This document shows positions 1 through 10,445 of a stretch of 64,000 bases of DNA, one piece after another. The position numbers and the translations under genes are program-made. This DNA comes from Lomentospora prolificans (taxonomy: Eukaryota; Ascomycota; Sordariomycetes; Microascales; Microascaceae): positions 1,364,001-1,428,000 of the forward strand of contig JARFXM010000004.1 of the NCBI GenBank assembly GCA_029532625.1, read 5' to 3'. Each line of letters begins with the position of its first letter. Positions within the stretch are counted from its first letter, which is position 1. The notes below the pieces were generated by a model. It saw nothing but the letters and a program-made list of their open reading frames with translations, was not told where the DNA came from and did not search any database.

Positions 1-39
1 TCTCATGGAAAGTCAACGGGCAATCATCCTATCCTCTTG

Positions 40-1889
40 TTAGATCACAATCGCTCCTAACGGCCTAGTTGCGCAGATACGGGGAAAGGATGGACCAACC
101 TGGGGGAAGATGGTTGCGAACACCTTGATCTCTTCTGAGAGAGGTGTTGGGTAGTGCTTCCAGTCAAGAAGAACCGATGCCTTTCCAACGAAAAGTGCCA
201 AGTTCAACTGAGCATACGTTTGGCCGATACAGTAATGTGGCCCGGTACCAAACACCAGATAATTCTTTGCGCCCTTCACCTCGGCATCGCCAGAATAATA
301 GCGGTCAGGATCAAAAACGTCGGGGTTTTCATAAACCTCAGGATCTCGCAGAGACAGGTACGTGGATGGGATAATCATGGCTCCTGTATCGTATGTGAGC
401 TAAATGCCTGGACTAGCGGCTAATTTGGTTTATTGTGATAGAAAACTTACCTTTCGGGACGGTATATGTGTCGGTGATGGGGAACGGCTTCTTGGCTACG
501 TATGGCACCATGAGTACAGGTGGTCGGTAGCGAAGTAGTTCTCTGACGACAGCGCGGGTATACTTGAGCGATTCGAGCTGATCCATGTTGAGCTCCGCGT
601 GGATGTCTCCCTTTCGGACCTGAAGGTTCTCTTCCCGGACTCTGTCAAGAACATCGGGCCGTTGCGCCATAATCTGGAACAGCCATGTGGCAGCGCTGCT
701 CGTGGCATCCTGAGAAGCGAAGAGGAAGGTGAAGACGGTCTGCGAAATCTCGTAGTCGTTGAACCATCTTAGGAGGGGCGACGGTTTCTCCATGCCCTCA
801 GTCGACAGATTCTGCTCCTGCGCTTCACGCCACTTCTTCGATTCGAGCATGGATTTAACCCAGGCATCCATGATGCAGGTGACCTCCCCGCCAGCCGCCA
901 TCCGAACCTTGCTCTTCGCCGCGCAAGTAGCAAACTCTCTGAGGACCATGTCGGCAGCCTTCTTTCCGTACCAAGTCTTAGTGAAGGGGATAATGATAGG
1001 GAAGTTGACGAGTTCAAGCGCAGCAGTAATCAGGTAATAGTCGTCGGCGATCTTCTTCACGGCTTCATCTGAGATGTAGTGCCCCACAAAAGTCCGGCAA
1101 GATACAGCGCACATAAGCTCACGGAATTCTGGCATGAAGGGGACAGGCTTCCCGTCATTCTCCTTCGTGATTTGAACGAACTTCTTAAAGTACGCTTGGT
1201 ATACCTCCTCCTGACCTGGTAGGTAACTTTCGAGAGCCTTGCGGGTGAAGAGCCCGTTGAGTCCCTTTCGGAAGTCGACATGGGGGCGGCCGTCCAGGAA
1301 AACCCAGTTATCGGCTCCGAGGAGCTTATGAGCGACATCAACCACGCATGGCTTGACGAACGCTGGCGAGTTGAAAATTTTACGCGACATATCTCGGGTC
1401 GAAGCGATGACTACAAACCTAGGTTCAGAATTAGTCAAGTTCACCGCGGCATACCCCGGGGACGATCTTGGACGGCTTTTCGGTCGCATACTTGTGGAAA
1501 ACTGATACGCAACTCAATGGGCCGCTGCACCACTTGGCATAATACTCTTCGAACTTCGGGTTGACTGATTGCAGGAATGGGCCCATGAACGGTAGTTTCC
1601 AGGCAGGGCCAACGATCGAGCCCTTCCGCACGATATACATTACTACAACACGTTGTGTTAGCCAAGGTCGTCGTCAAAGGGCGGCTCAGTGTGCGGTCTT
1701 GAGCACACGATCCTTACCTTGATCATAGGCAACCAAGATGGCCAGCAATGTAAAGAGGATTGTCCATGGCCCGGAGTTTACGACGGCTTCCACAACGTAG
1801 TCGATCTGAGGCGGGACGGTTACCCCCGCGTACTTGGAGCTCGCGAGCACCGACGTGAAGCTGGTATTTGACTCCATCCCGCGCGGCAT
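40..1889 (-). CDS. erg5: Sterol C-22 desaturase, cytochrome P450 family 61 (Erg5)
   Basis: Endoplasmic reticulum P450 that introduces the C-22 double bond in the late ergosterol pathway. Four exons, read 1889-1718, 1642-1492, 1418-451 and 383-40, give 544 residues; introns are 75, 73 and 67 bp with GT..AG ends and all junctions stay in frame. An N-terminal hydrophobic stretch (WTILFTLLAILVAY) is the membrane anchor. The family signatures KLPFMGPFLQSVNPKFEEY and FATIFP are present, as are the I-helix (FASQDATSS), the ExxR motif (ELLR) and the haem-binding FGTGPHYCIGQ with Cys about residue 482. The start is the first ATG of the open stretch; a Met four codons later is an alternative. The last 15 or so residues after FATIFP do not look like the usual short family tail. 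Product assignment is very secure; exact N- and C-termini less so. Confidence 0.95.
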
Positions 1890-3969
1890 AGAATAGCTTC
1901 AGGACCGTGTTGCGGTGGTTGAGCAAGCGGATTCCGCTCACTTATACGGGTCACAAGCCGAGAGCTTCTTGTTGTCTGGCGCGAAGCTGGCCTTGAAATC
2001 GAAGTACTCTTCAGACCGTCAAAAGACCGTTTGGATTGAATTGGGGGAGGGTTGACTTTGTAGTCGGGGGGTGGGGCGGATATGATATTGATTAGAAACG
2101 CGCTGCCGAGTCCGTCCTTGTCAAAAAAGATTTCCTTCTTGAGTCCTCTTGGCTAGCTATTGACGAAGCTTGCATTTAACTAGTGCAAACTGGAACATAG
2201 GCCCCAGGGCGGGCGTGCGTGGATACGTTAGTACCTCCCACATATGTACATCATTTCGGAAAAAGGATTTTAAGTAGGGTCCGAAGTGCATGTTTATCTT
2301 TCGTGTTGTCTCCTTGGTCCACCTCCAGCAGCTCTGACTTTGTAAATTTTTGTTGAGACATGCCAGGAATACAGGAATAAAAGTGACGGAATAAAAGCTA
2401 ATAAGGGGTAAAAAAAGTACCTGGCCTGGGCACTTAAATTATCGCCATATCCTCGCTGGACGGGCCGAGCAGGCGGACTCTTGGACGAGCCCGGGTTTCC
2501 TGGCAGGCTCTACATCTCTCAAGCCTCAAGAGTCTCCTTCCAGTAAGAGTCAACTGCTCCCTTCCTTCAAGCGTGTCTGACCTCTTGGATGCTCTCACTT
2601 TCTGCTCTTGACAGAACATTTCTATTTTGTTCCTCGATCTGCACGAGTAAATGAGAGAAGGGTCCGCCGAATGAAGGGTAATGTGACTGTGGGCCAATGG
2701 ACGGGCTTCCTCTCCACCCCTGTCGAGGTACCCCTCCGGGATCATGGGCAGGTACATATTCGAAATATATATCTTGTGTGGTTGTACATTTGGGGAAGCA
2801 GGCCGTGATCCATGGAGACCTGCAGCCGCTTCGTGCGGGAGCGCAGGTACCTCGATTGACTAACTGTGCAAACGAAACTGGCAGGAAACGTGCCTCATCC
2901 ATGATCAAATGGTAGGTGGGTTCCAGGGCTCACTCTGGTTCGCCGGAACGCCCTTGATGATGCATATGCATGCATGGAAAGTTTGAGCGCAATACAGACG
3001 CAGCTCCAGTTGTCAATTACTATCACAGTTTTTGTTTTTCTTCCTGTTCTGATCCCATTCCGGAGATCGCTCTTCCTTTCCCATGAAGTGGCTACTAGGG
3101 TTTACTGCCTCCCCAAGCTCCGAAAATATGAGTCCGTCCTTGAGCAGCGCTAATCAGTCTTGACAGTGTCAAAAGAACCAATTCGAGGAGGATTGAAATA
3201 CCGCAAGCGTGCTGTGCGATTGTGCTTTCGGCACGATCGGTATGTTTCTCGACTGTTGTCGGAGACGTCGGCTTCGATGCTGGAAGAGGAGAGTATCCCG
3301 TCGGGTTATGTACGAAGTATTTCCTGTGGCGAATACGAATACGAAAACCAATCAGGCTCTTTGGAATCAATGACTCGCGATATTTATGCACTACTTGTAC
3401 AAGTACCAAGGTACCTCTATCCATGCTTGTACATCAGAACAAAATAGGAGGACACCCGGGCAGTTGTACTTCGTAGTTTCCTCCAACCACCTTTGTGGCA
3501 CATACAGTATTCGGAACTGTATATGCACATGGTTAGTATGACGTTGAGGAGCCATCTTATCGAGTACAGACAGTACTCAGGAAGATGCCAATCAATACGC
3601 GCTCAATTTGAACCATCAGAGAGTGCGAATACTGTACCAGTCCCATCGAGTCTGGGCTCGCAGGCGTTGCTTGCGTTCTTCCCCCACCCGCGCTGCGCAG
3701 GTGACCATTTTAATATCAGTACAAGCAGAATCTCGATGTAATACTCGCAACTAAATACACTCCTTCTCCCCATGTTCAAGCCCCCAATTGTCAAACTCTT
3801 AAGCATGAGCCAGCGATGCATCTGGTCGTGGTGAAGCTTGGAGTGTCACTTAGCATGAACCAGACTTCAACGTCACGATTTTGTGGTGACTAATGTTATT
3901 CAAGATTCAACGCACGACGGCGTGGTTGCGAATAGCTAACACTACTATTTGTCGGCCGGCTTCCAACAT
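1890..3969. other. Intergenic: erg5 upstream region and 3' side of the tRNA-ribosyltransferase gene
   Basis: No open frame here looks coding. The stretch should hold the erg5 promoter on its left side and the terminator of the next gene on its right. Short open frames at 2434-2908 and 3095-3447 have no recognisable motif and overlap on both strands. A GTACCAAGGTAC motif lies at 3403-3414. Confidence 0.6.
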
Positions 3970-5352
3970 TCATCCTTCGAGCAGGTCAACCCCCACTGTT
4001 CTCAACGCGGATATGGCCCAGTCAGGGTAGGTCTTCTTGGGATACAGCCTGTTGAAGAAAAGCTTGACATACTCGGGAAACTTGTCCGCGATAATAGCTT
4101 CTCTGACCTCCCTCATGAGGTTCAATTGATAATACACATTATGGATAGTTAGGAGATGAGCAGAAACTGTCTCCTTGCCCACGTTATGATGGACAAATGC
4201 TCTTGTGACCTCCAGTCCATCCTCATCTTGTCGGCAACAAACGCAGCCGCAACCTTCTTCGATGGGGGCAAAGTCCTCAGCGAAACTTGCTTGCCGCAGC
4301 TTGAGCATTCCGTATTTCGTGATGGCATTTCCGAATCGCGCTGTCCGTGTCGGCCAAACGCAGTCAAACATGTCCGCCCCGAGCGCGACGCTGACAACTA
4401 AGTCCTCGGGATATCCTATTCCCATCACATAACGAGGCTTCAGCTCCGGGAATAAAGCAGTACACGTCTCGACTACTTTACAATAGTCGTCTTTGGCCTC
4501 ACCGCCGCTTAAACCCCCAATCGCGATGCCGGGCGTATCGCGGGCCAGCATCTCATGGCAGCATTCGCGCCTCATGCCCAGATCTAACCCCCCTTGTACA
4601 ATGCAAAAGAGGTTCTGAGAAGAGGGGTTCTTGTGCGCCGCGATGCAGCGATCAAGCCACCGAACACTGCGTTCCATCGCCTCTCGCATTCGTGCTTTGT
4701 CAGGGGACGTTGTTACGATAACGTCGTCTAGCTGCATTATTATATCGCTTCCAATGGTATTTTGTAGATTGATTGAGTGCTCGGGTGTGAGTAACATTGG
4801 AGTCCCATCGTGCGGGCTCAAGAACTCCACTCCCTCTTCAGTAACATTTGCCAGTTTGAGTAAGCTGACCATTTGGAATCTGAGAAGATGTTAGTAGAAC
4901 GGTATATGTGCGTGAGAGGGCACAATATAACTCGGAGCGTAGTTCGTACCCGCCACTATCAGTTAAGATATTGTGCCTCCAACCCTGGAGTTTGTGCGCG
5001 CCGCCTACTGATGAAAGAACATCTTGTCCAGGTTTAAGACCTAGATGGTAGGTGTTATTGAGGCACAAACGACAACCCGTCTCCTCAAGCTGCTCTGGAG
5101 TCAACCCCTTTAGGGAGGCTTGAGTAGCCACTGGCATAAAGATGGGCAACGGAACAGGCCCATGAGGTAGAGTCAAAAGCGAGGCGCGTGCCCTTGTGGT
5201 CTGTCAGACCATTGGCTAGCTGTTAGCTGCCACATCAACAGGAGAGGAGCATCGATAGGTCTCACCGAACAACGTGCGACTAGCTCAAAAGTGAGAGCCC
5301 CTGAAGAGGCGATATTCGCTGAAGCGGACGCCATGCGCCTGGCGACTGACAT
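3970..5352 (-). CDS. qtrt1: Queuine tRNA-ribosyltransferase catalytic subunit (TGT / QTRT1 type)
   Basis: Exchanges guanine-34 for queuine in tRNAs with GUN anticodons; in eukaryotes it acts as a heterodimer with a QTRT2 subunit, which is not in this window. Exons 5352-5266, 5200-4950 and 4879-3970 give 415 residues; introns are 65 and 70 bp. Visible features: the N-terminal ELVARCSTTRARA and LPHGPVPLPIFMPVATQ segments, the substrate loop TDSGGFQMVSLLK, the nucleophile Asp in ADMFDCVWPTRTARFGNA (about D285), and the zinc site CxCxxC (about C323, C325, C328) followed 26 residues later by His (about H354). The start was set at MSVARRMASAS; a Met six codons downstream is equally possible. All catalytic and zinc ligands are intact, so it should be active. 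Confidence 0.95.
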
Positions 5353-5605
5353 GCCTAGCGATTTACGCGTCAGTGTGGTGCTTACAGGGGCGCATGAATG
5401 ACATGGGACGATTGTTTTAAAAAGAAAGGGGTTAGGGGTCTCCAAAAACAAGAGGTAAATCACCAACAGATTAGAGATCGAAACTCTACGATGTGTCTTG
5501 GAGAATCAACTTTTCAAGTCTACTTCTTCTCGTTGTTAGCCCGGCATGGACACTTGAGCTGGGCTGCGACTAAAATTGGAATAAAAAAGAAAGTGTCGAA
5601 CAATA

Positions 5606-5618
5606 CCAATCAAATTGG
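5606..5618. promoter_or_regulatory. Inverted pair of CCAAT boxes
   Basis: The sequence is CCAAT, three bases, then ATTGG, that is two CCAAT boxes facing each other. CCAAT is the core site of the fungal HAP/CBC complex, which is known to act on nuclear genes for mitochondrial proteins; that would suit the neighbouring mrp51. Binding is inferred only. Confidence 0.4.
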
Positions 5619-5754
5619 AGTCATATTATGCATGTGAACGACATGGAACCCTGCGACTGATCTTGATGCAACATTAATGTACCTTGGTACAGTAAGGTCA
5701 TGGTAATAATGGCAAGCTGCCTGCCAGTGGCGGCAATGATTATTCAGCACATAG

Positions 5755-5759
5755 CCAAT
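5755..5759 (+). promoter_or_regulatory. CCAAT box upstream of mrp51
   Basis: AGCCAATCAGA context, about 146 bp before the mrp51 ATG, is a good match to a HAP-complex CCAAT site. Function is inferred from sequence alone. Confidence 0.4.
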
Positions 5760-5904
5760 CAGACATTCCCAGTCAATCTTGCGAGTGCTGAAGCAAAGTA
5801 TTTTGACTTCTCAAATTTTGCAGGACAGTCACGATATAGCTCTCAAACGCGCGTCCTTGCGATCGTCAACTCTCAACAACCCCTCGCGCATTTCAACCGT
5901 GAGG

Positions 5905-7314
5905 ATGGCGGCGCGGCCTTCGCGAGGTGCCTCTCTTTTGAGGACCTCGCGCATGTTTTCCATGCCTAAACCACTGCGAGTTCCCGACTCTGGATTGGGT
6001 TTACACAACCATTCGGACTCGGCTACCACCCCGTTCCCGCTCCATCTTTCGATAACAACCCCGGAGACGTCGAGAAACGCTGGAGATTGGGGTCTTAAAA
6101 GACCACTGCCTCTCCGACAAACGACCAAATCATCTACACCTGTTGTTCGTGTAAAGCAGGTCGACTCCATCGAGGCTGTGACGGACTATGCCTCGGCTTC
6201 GGACCATGCCCTCACTCTGGAAAAGTTTCACGAGATGAACATCGCCGTCTCTGCACCGGTATTGAGATATGAGAAGCAGAAAGAAGGGAAAGTATCGGTA
6301 TTCGAGGAGAGTAGCGATCGTACCACCACGCAGTCAACCACAAATAGCAACGTCACCTCCAAGAGATGGAAGTTTGCTGGGCCCTGGCTTGCGAGCATGT
6401 CCGAAGAGCAGTTCAACAGCTATTTGAGTAAGAGGGTGAAGCCGAGGCGAGCTGAATTTCGCGAATTCCTACGCCAGCGTCGGGCCGACGAATTGTCTCA
6501 AATCGCCTCCCAGAAAGCTCTTGACTCGGGTGAAGCTCCCCCGCCGCGCATTTCCGCGGGCAGCATCAGCGACGCGGATTTGACGGATTACATTCGATCT
6601 CTTAGATCCGACAGAACAGCTCTCTACTGGCTTGTTAGCCAATTTTTAGACCTGGCCCCCATAGCGCCGCCGCAGACTTCGACTAATGTCTGGGCTAATA
6701 GCCTCAATGGATCGCTTCCTTTGATTAATCCCTACGCCCAAGAAGGCCCCCCAATCTGCCACCCGTCTGCTGGAATTTCATACCTGCGAACATCAGCATT
6801 CGTTGAGAACCACCCCATTTACGGACCTCAGAAACAACACAGTCCTGTCCTCTCAAGAATTCTCTCCCCACAGAGAGGCCCGGAGGGCCCCAAGTTGGGT
6901 ATCGGTGGATTTGTCGCCAACGTGCCCCCTGGGACAACTTCTTTCTTCCACCGTTTCCGAGACTACGATGCTCGTAGCAAAGTCCAAGGCCTTTCCGTCT
7001 TCGATCCCACGGTTCCTGGAGGTGCATCAGTTTACCTCATTCCCCAAGCTGCTAGGGTCCTCTGGAACGGTAGTGTCGTTATCAAGGTTGATGAGGCGAC
7101 GGCGGAAACCCAACTTGTCAAGAAGGAGCTTTCTGGGAATGCGGACATATACAATGAACCACGCCGCGCCGCGAGCTCCAGCGAATCTTCGAAAGGGAAA
7201 GGAAGGGATGCCCGCGTCCAGCGTCTTTTGGAACCAAGACAGGCCAACAAGCGGCCTTACTTTGGCGACAAGAGTGTCGTGGGGAGCTCGAAGAGCTATG
7301 GTTTAAGCCCATGA
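5905..7314 (+). CDS. mrp51: Mitochondrial small-subunit ribosomal protein Mrp51 (bS1m)
   Basis: Component of the mitochondrial 37S ribosomal subunit, linked in yeast to translation of mitochondrial mRNAs. Single exon, 469 residues. The ATG at this start gives MAARPSRGASLLRTSRMFSMPKPL, matching the conserved N-terminus of the Mrp51 family (LLRTSRxFSxP); the frame is open further upstream but the extra residues look non-coding. Further family-typical segments are DWGLKRPLP, TPVVRVKQVDSIEAVTDYASASDHALTLEKFHE and WKFAGPWLASMSEEQFNSYL (each only partly quoted here). The C-terminal 80 residues are basic and low in complexity. The basic N-terminus fits mitochondrial import. A CCAAT box lies upstream. 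Confidence 0.88.
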   Translation: MAARPSRGASLLRTSRMFSMPKPLRVPDSGLGLHNHSDSATTPFPLHLSITTPETSRNAGDWGLKRPLPLRQTTKSSTPVVRVKQVDSIEAVTDYASASDHALTLEKFHEMNIAVSAPVLRYEKQKEGKVSVFEESSDRTTTQSTTNSNVTSKRWKFAGPWLASMSEEQFNSYLSKRVKPRRAEFREFLRQRRADELSQIASQKALDSGEAPPPRISAGSISDADLTDYIRSLRSDRTALYWLVSQFLDLAPIAPPQTSTNVWANSLNGSLPLINPYAQEGPPICHPSAGISYLRTSAFVENHPIYGPQKQHSPVLSRILSPQRGPEGPKLGIGGFVANVPPGTTSFFHRFRDYDARSKVQGLSVFDPTVPGGASVYLIPQAARVLWNGSVVIKVDEATAETQLVKKELSGNADIYNEPRRAASSSESSKGKGRDARVQRLLEPRQANKRPYFGDKSVVGSSKSYGLSP

Positions 7315-7793
7315 GCTCCTCAGTTTTGACAGAGTAAATGTTTCGCTAGGTCCTGTATGTACACTAGATTTGCTAGAAAATTTCTATACACCACATTTTG
7401 TGTCCAATCCCCAATTTACGGCTACAATTGTACTCGCTTGTCGTCGCGCAATTGTCCAACTAACAGTATTCGTATTGCAGTCATGCAGTTTACGTACGTC
7501 GGCATTATGCTATTGTTGGAACAAGAAGCTTGAGACGTTATTAGAGTGGGGTGCCGGCCAAGATCCACAAGTCGGGATTAAGCCCAGGGCCTTGGGGACG
7601 CAAGGTGTGCAAGGTCACGTGCCGAAAATTATTCACCCGCCGGCTGGTAGGGCACACGGAATTGGTGGTTGGATTCTTCTATCATGGTCCCGACTCCCCC
7701 ACACCTCACAAAGAATTTCGCCTTTTCGACGACAACCCTCACCTTGATTCTCATCCTGCCACAACACCAAGTTGGAAGCTAATCGCCGTCAAC
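7315..7793. other. Intergenic: mrp51 3' side and rps17 promoter
   Basis: About 480 bp between two genes in the same direction. A CACGTG E-box sits at 7616-7621, and the last 100 bp are C/T-rich as is common before strongly expressed fungal genes. A 143-residue open frame that runs into rps17 is just the first rps17 exon with its leader. Confidence 0.6.
7616..7621. promoter_or_regulatory. CACGTG E-box upstream of rps17
   Basis: Palindromic CACGTG about 175 bp before the rps17 start codon. Cbf1-type bHLH factors bind this core in fungi; use at this gene is a guess. Confidence 0.3.
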
Positions 7794-8360
7794 ATGGGTC
7801 GCGTTCGAACTAAGACCGTCAAGAAGTCCGCCAAGGTCATCATTGAGCGGTACTACCCCAAGCTCACTCTCGACTTCGAGACCAACAAGAGGATTTGCGA
7901 TGAGATCGCGATTATCTCGTCCAAGCGTCTTCGTAACAAGGTCGGCATCTTAATAACGGCAGGGGCAGAACTTTGGTGCTAACGTAAAATTTCATTCTAG
8001 ATCGCCGGCTTCACCACCCACTTGATGAAGCGTATCCAACGTGGTCCCGTCCGTGGAATCTCCTTCAAGCTCCAGGAGGAAGAGCGCGAGCGCAAAGATC
8101 AATACGTCCCCGAGGTCTCCGCCCTCGATTTCACTCAGAACTCGGAAAGTGGCCAGCTTGACGTCGACCTTGAGACTAAGGACCTCCTCAAGACTCTTGG
8201 CGTATGTGCTATTCGTACCATTCCCGCGACTCTGCCGTTTGCTGTGTACTAACGCTGGGATGTTTAGTTCGATTCTATCCCCGTCAACGTTATCCCCGTG
8301 ACGCAGGCTCAGGCTTCTGATCGTGGTGGCCGTCGATTCAACGACCGACGACGAGATTAA
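7794..8360 (+). CDS. rps17: 40S ribosomal protein S17 (eS17)
   Basis: Cytosolic small-subunit ribosomal protein. Exons 7794-7940, 8001-8201 and 8268-8360 encode 146 residues, the usual fungal length. The sequence starts MGRVRTKTVKKSAKVIIERY and includes IAGFTTHLMKRIQRGPVRG, KDQYVPEVSALD and the final FDSIPVNVIPV. Intron 2 is textbook (GTATGT, TACTAAC branch site, TTTAG). Intron 1 is 60 bp and has an unusual donor, GTCGGC; retention would add a few residues and then a stop. AATAAA lies directly after the stop codon at 8367-8372. Identification is certain. Confidence 0.97.
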
Positions 8361-8800
8361 CTGAGTAATAAAAGGCGGCGATGGAGCGGGTTTATAAAAT
8401 CAACATGGTATCGGGTTAGTGCTCTTTGGCGTCTCTAAGGACGGTAGTGAGTTCGCATTGCATTAGGTCGAAAAATGAAAATTTTTCCCTGTTAGGTGTC
8501 GCCGATTCTCGTGTTGAGATGACGCTTGATCGCCATTACGCGCTCCCGCTTCCGCCTCGTGACATGCCGCTCACCATCTAGTGCCACCAGGCGGGGCTTA
8601 TTCTGCCTCTCCAACTTGGTGGTGAATTCCAATTCACCGAAATGCTGGTGTGTGTGCTCTGAAACTTTGGACTACCGTTTACATTCGATGAGAATTTCTG
8701 CTCAATCAGGTTCAACCTAGGACCACCTCTCTACGGAAGGCCACGCAGGGATAGTTCGCTGCGAGTGTCTTCCCTTGGGTCTGGTCTAAGTGTGCCTGCG
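8361..8800. other. Convergent intergenic region (rps17 / rtr1 3' ends)
   Basis: Two genes converge here, so the 440 bp should contain both terminators. AATAAA at 8367-8372 is only 7 bp after the rps17 stop and may be too close to serve as its poly(A) signal. Nothing else stands out. Confidence 0.55.
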
Positions 8801-9616
8801 TCAAATGCTAACGTTGGCCTTTGGCTTGTATCCTTCGAGCTTAAGATGAGCCTCATCATCCTCTGCGTCGAGTAAGCCCATGTCCTTCGGCGCTTCAGTT
8901 ACCTCCTTCGGCCGCAACGTAACCAAGAAAGGTGCACTAGTTCCAGTATCGCCTCGCTCAGTGGCGAGCAATGTGGCATCTTCTGCCGCCTTGAGTCGAG
9001 ATTCCTCCTCTTTCTTCTCGTGTGCTAGTAGTCCGGTCGTATCCGCCACGTCCCCGAGGAGTTCTATATCAATATCCGGGATACCCACTCGCTCCCAGGC
9101 AGCGGTTTCGTTCAGTTGAACTTTGACGTAGAGAGCATGCCGTGCACAAAACTGCGAGCACCACTGTTCGTGTTCTTTGCGGTGTACGATATCGAAACCG
9201 CTTCCACGTGCGCTGACTAGCTTCCATGCACCCCCACGGGTTGCTTTGAGCTTTGGCTTTGGGCATAGAACATAGCCACATAAATCGTTGGCATTCCTCT
9301 CCGCGATGAGATCGTCGTAGTCCGACGGCTGGAAAAGGCGGACAAGCTTCTTGAAGTCTGCAACGTCGGATGGGGATGGGTTGGCGGCCGAATATGGCGA
9401 CGTTCGTATTCGCGGGTATTCACTGAGTGTGATTATATTTTGTAAGATCACGGTCTCTAGTTCCTTGCGTTGTTGGAGGATGCGCGCGTGCTCAAGTGCA
9501 ACCTCTTTAGGATCCCGGCGCGATCGCCGTGAGGCACCAGGGTTCAGAAGGCTAGCCGCGTTGGCAGTCTCGGTGCCAGAAGAGAGGCTCTCAAGGATGT
9601 CCTTTGCAGTGGCCAT
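8801..9616 (-). CDS. rtr1: RNA polymerase II CTD phosphatase Rtr1/RPAP2 family
   Basis: Rtr1/RPAP2 proteins are atypical zinc proteins that remove phosphate from the CTD of Rpb1 and take part in polymerase II biogenesis and nuclear import. Single exon, 271 residues. The zinc-binding core is visible: LCGYVLCP (Cys 113 and 118) and WCSQFCARHALYVKVQL (Cys 153 and 157), followed by the conserved ETAAWERVG. The N-terminus has a predicted helix (EVALEHARILQQRKELE) and a TLSEYPRIR segment common to the family. The C-terminal 80 residues are acidic and probably disordered. It is transcribed away from bbc1. Assignment rests on the cysteine layout and flanking residues. Confidence 0.88.
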   Translation of the reverse strand: MATAKDILESLSSGTETANAASLLNPGASRRSRRDPKEVALEHARILQQRKELETVILQNIITLSEYPRIRTSPYSAANPSPSDVADFKKLVRLFQPSDYDDLIAERNANDLCGYVLCPKPKLKATRGGAWKLVSARGSGFDIVHRKEHEQWCSQFCARHALYVKVQLNETAAWERVGIPDIDIELLGDVADTTGLLAHEKKEEESRLKAAEDATLLATERGDTGTSAPFLVTLRPKEVTEAPKDMGLLDAEDDEAHLKLEGYKPKANVSI

Positions 9617-10445
9617 GATTCGAGAGATGGAACCATTGCGGTGAATTCGGAAGAATCCAGCTTTGGGAAATTCTTCAATGGAGAAGATATGGTGGGGTTA
9701 TCCCGACTTGGTATTGGTTTGTAAAACGGTGGGTTTGAAACGGAGCGGGCAATTATGTAAGCCAAGCGCCACGATGGAGGTTCAAAGCTAGTCTTTCTGT
9801 GTGTGGACTTAACGGAGGAAAAGTAGCAGCGCGTACGGATCTCTCGGCTGTAGCCACTTCCTGACGTTGGTCAACAGTAATTTGCTCCACAAATGAGTTA
9901 ACAGCTAAACGCAGAATGCCTTCGTCCATTTCAATCTCGTGGAGCAACTACTAATAAGTGAGGGGAAATCAACAACCACTAAGCCCCATAGTTCTCAACG
10001 ATCCTTCCAGACAAGCTGGCTCTAGCTCCTTGAACAGCTCAACTCCTTGTTTTCATCTTATCAACAAGGTAGGCTCCCTTTATCGCTGCTCTCCTTCCAG
10101 ACAGCCCTGTTGGCACAGTAAAAATTGCTCCGTTTCCCTCTTCATGCGCTGACGTCGTTGCCTCACCTGCAGATCACCGCCTCCTTCGATGCCGCTATTT
10201 GTTTGAGATCCATGATACTCAACCTTTTCACCTCGAAACCCTTTTTCCCGTTGTCGCCAGAATCCATCAAGACAGAAACAACTATAGTTACATTGCATCC
10301 ATCATACCACTAGTTCAGCCTTGAAGCTGCTGAACTAAGGACCCATCGCCATCATCGTCACCATCGTCATCAGCCATCAGTACTAGGCAGCCACACCTCA
10401 CTCATTCACCTGACCCTCCCTAAAGCCACACATCCACAATAGAAA
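9617..10445. promoter_or_regulatory. Divergent promoter region between rtr1 and bbc1
   Basis: About 830 bp between two divergently transcribed genes. The part nearest bbc1 is C/A/T-rich with many CATC units (10341-10385), typical of a fungal 5' leader. No open frame longer than about 75 codons looks real. Confidence 0.5.

Larger units (their letters stand above)
5353..5904. promoter_or_regulatory. Divergent promoter region between qtrt1 and mrp51
   Basis: The two genes point away from each other across about 550 bp, so this stretch must hold both promoters. It contains three CCAAT boxes (5606-5610 on +, 5614-5618 on -, 5755-5759 on +) and a GTACCTTGGTAC motif at 5679-5690. No TATA element stands out. 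Confidence 0.6.

Noticed and set aside
2434..2908. Overlapping 107- and 113-codon frames upstream of erg5
   Set aside because: Different frames overlap each other, no recognisable motif or splice partner.
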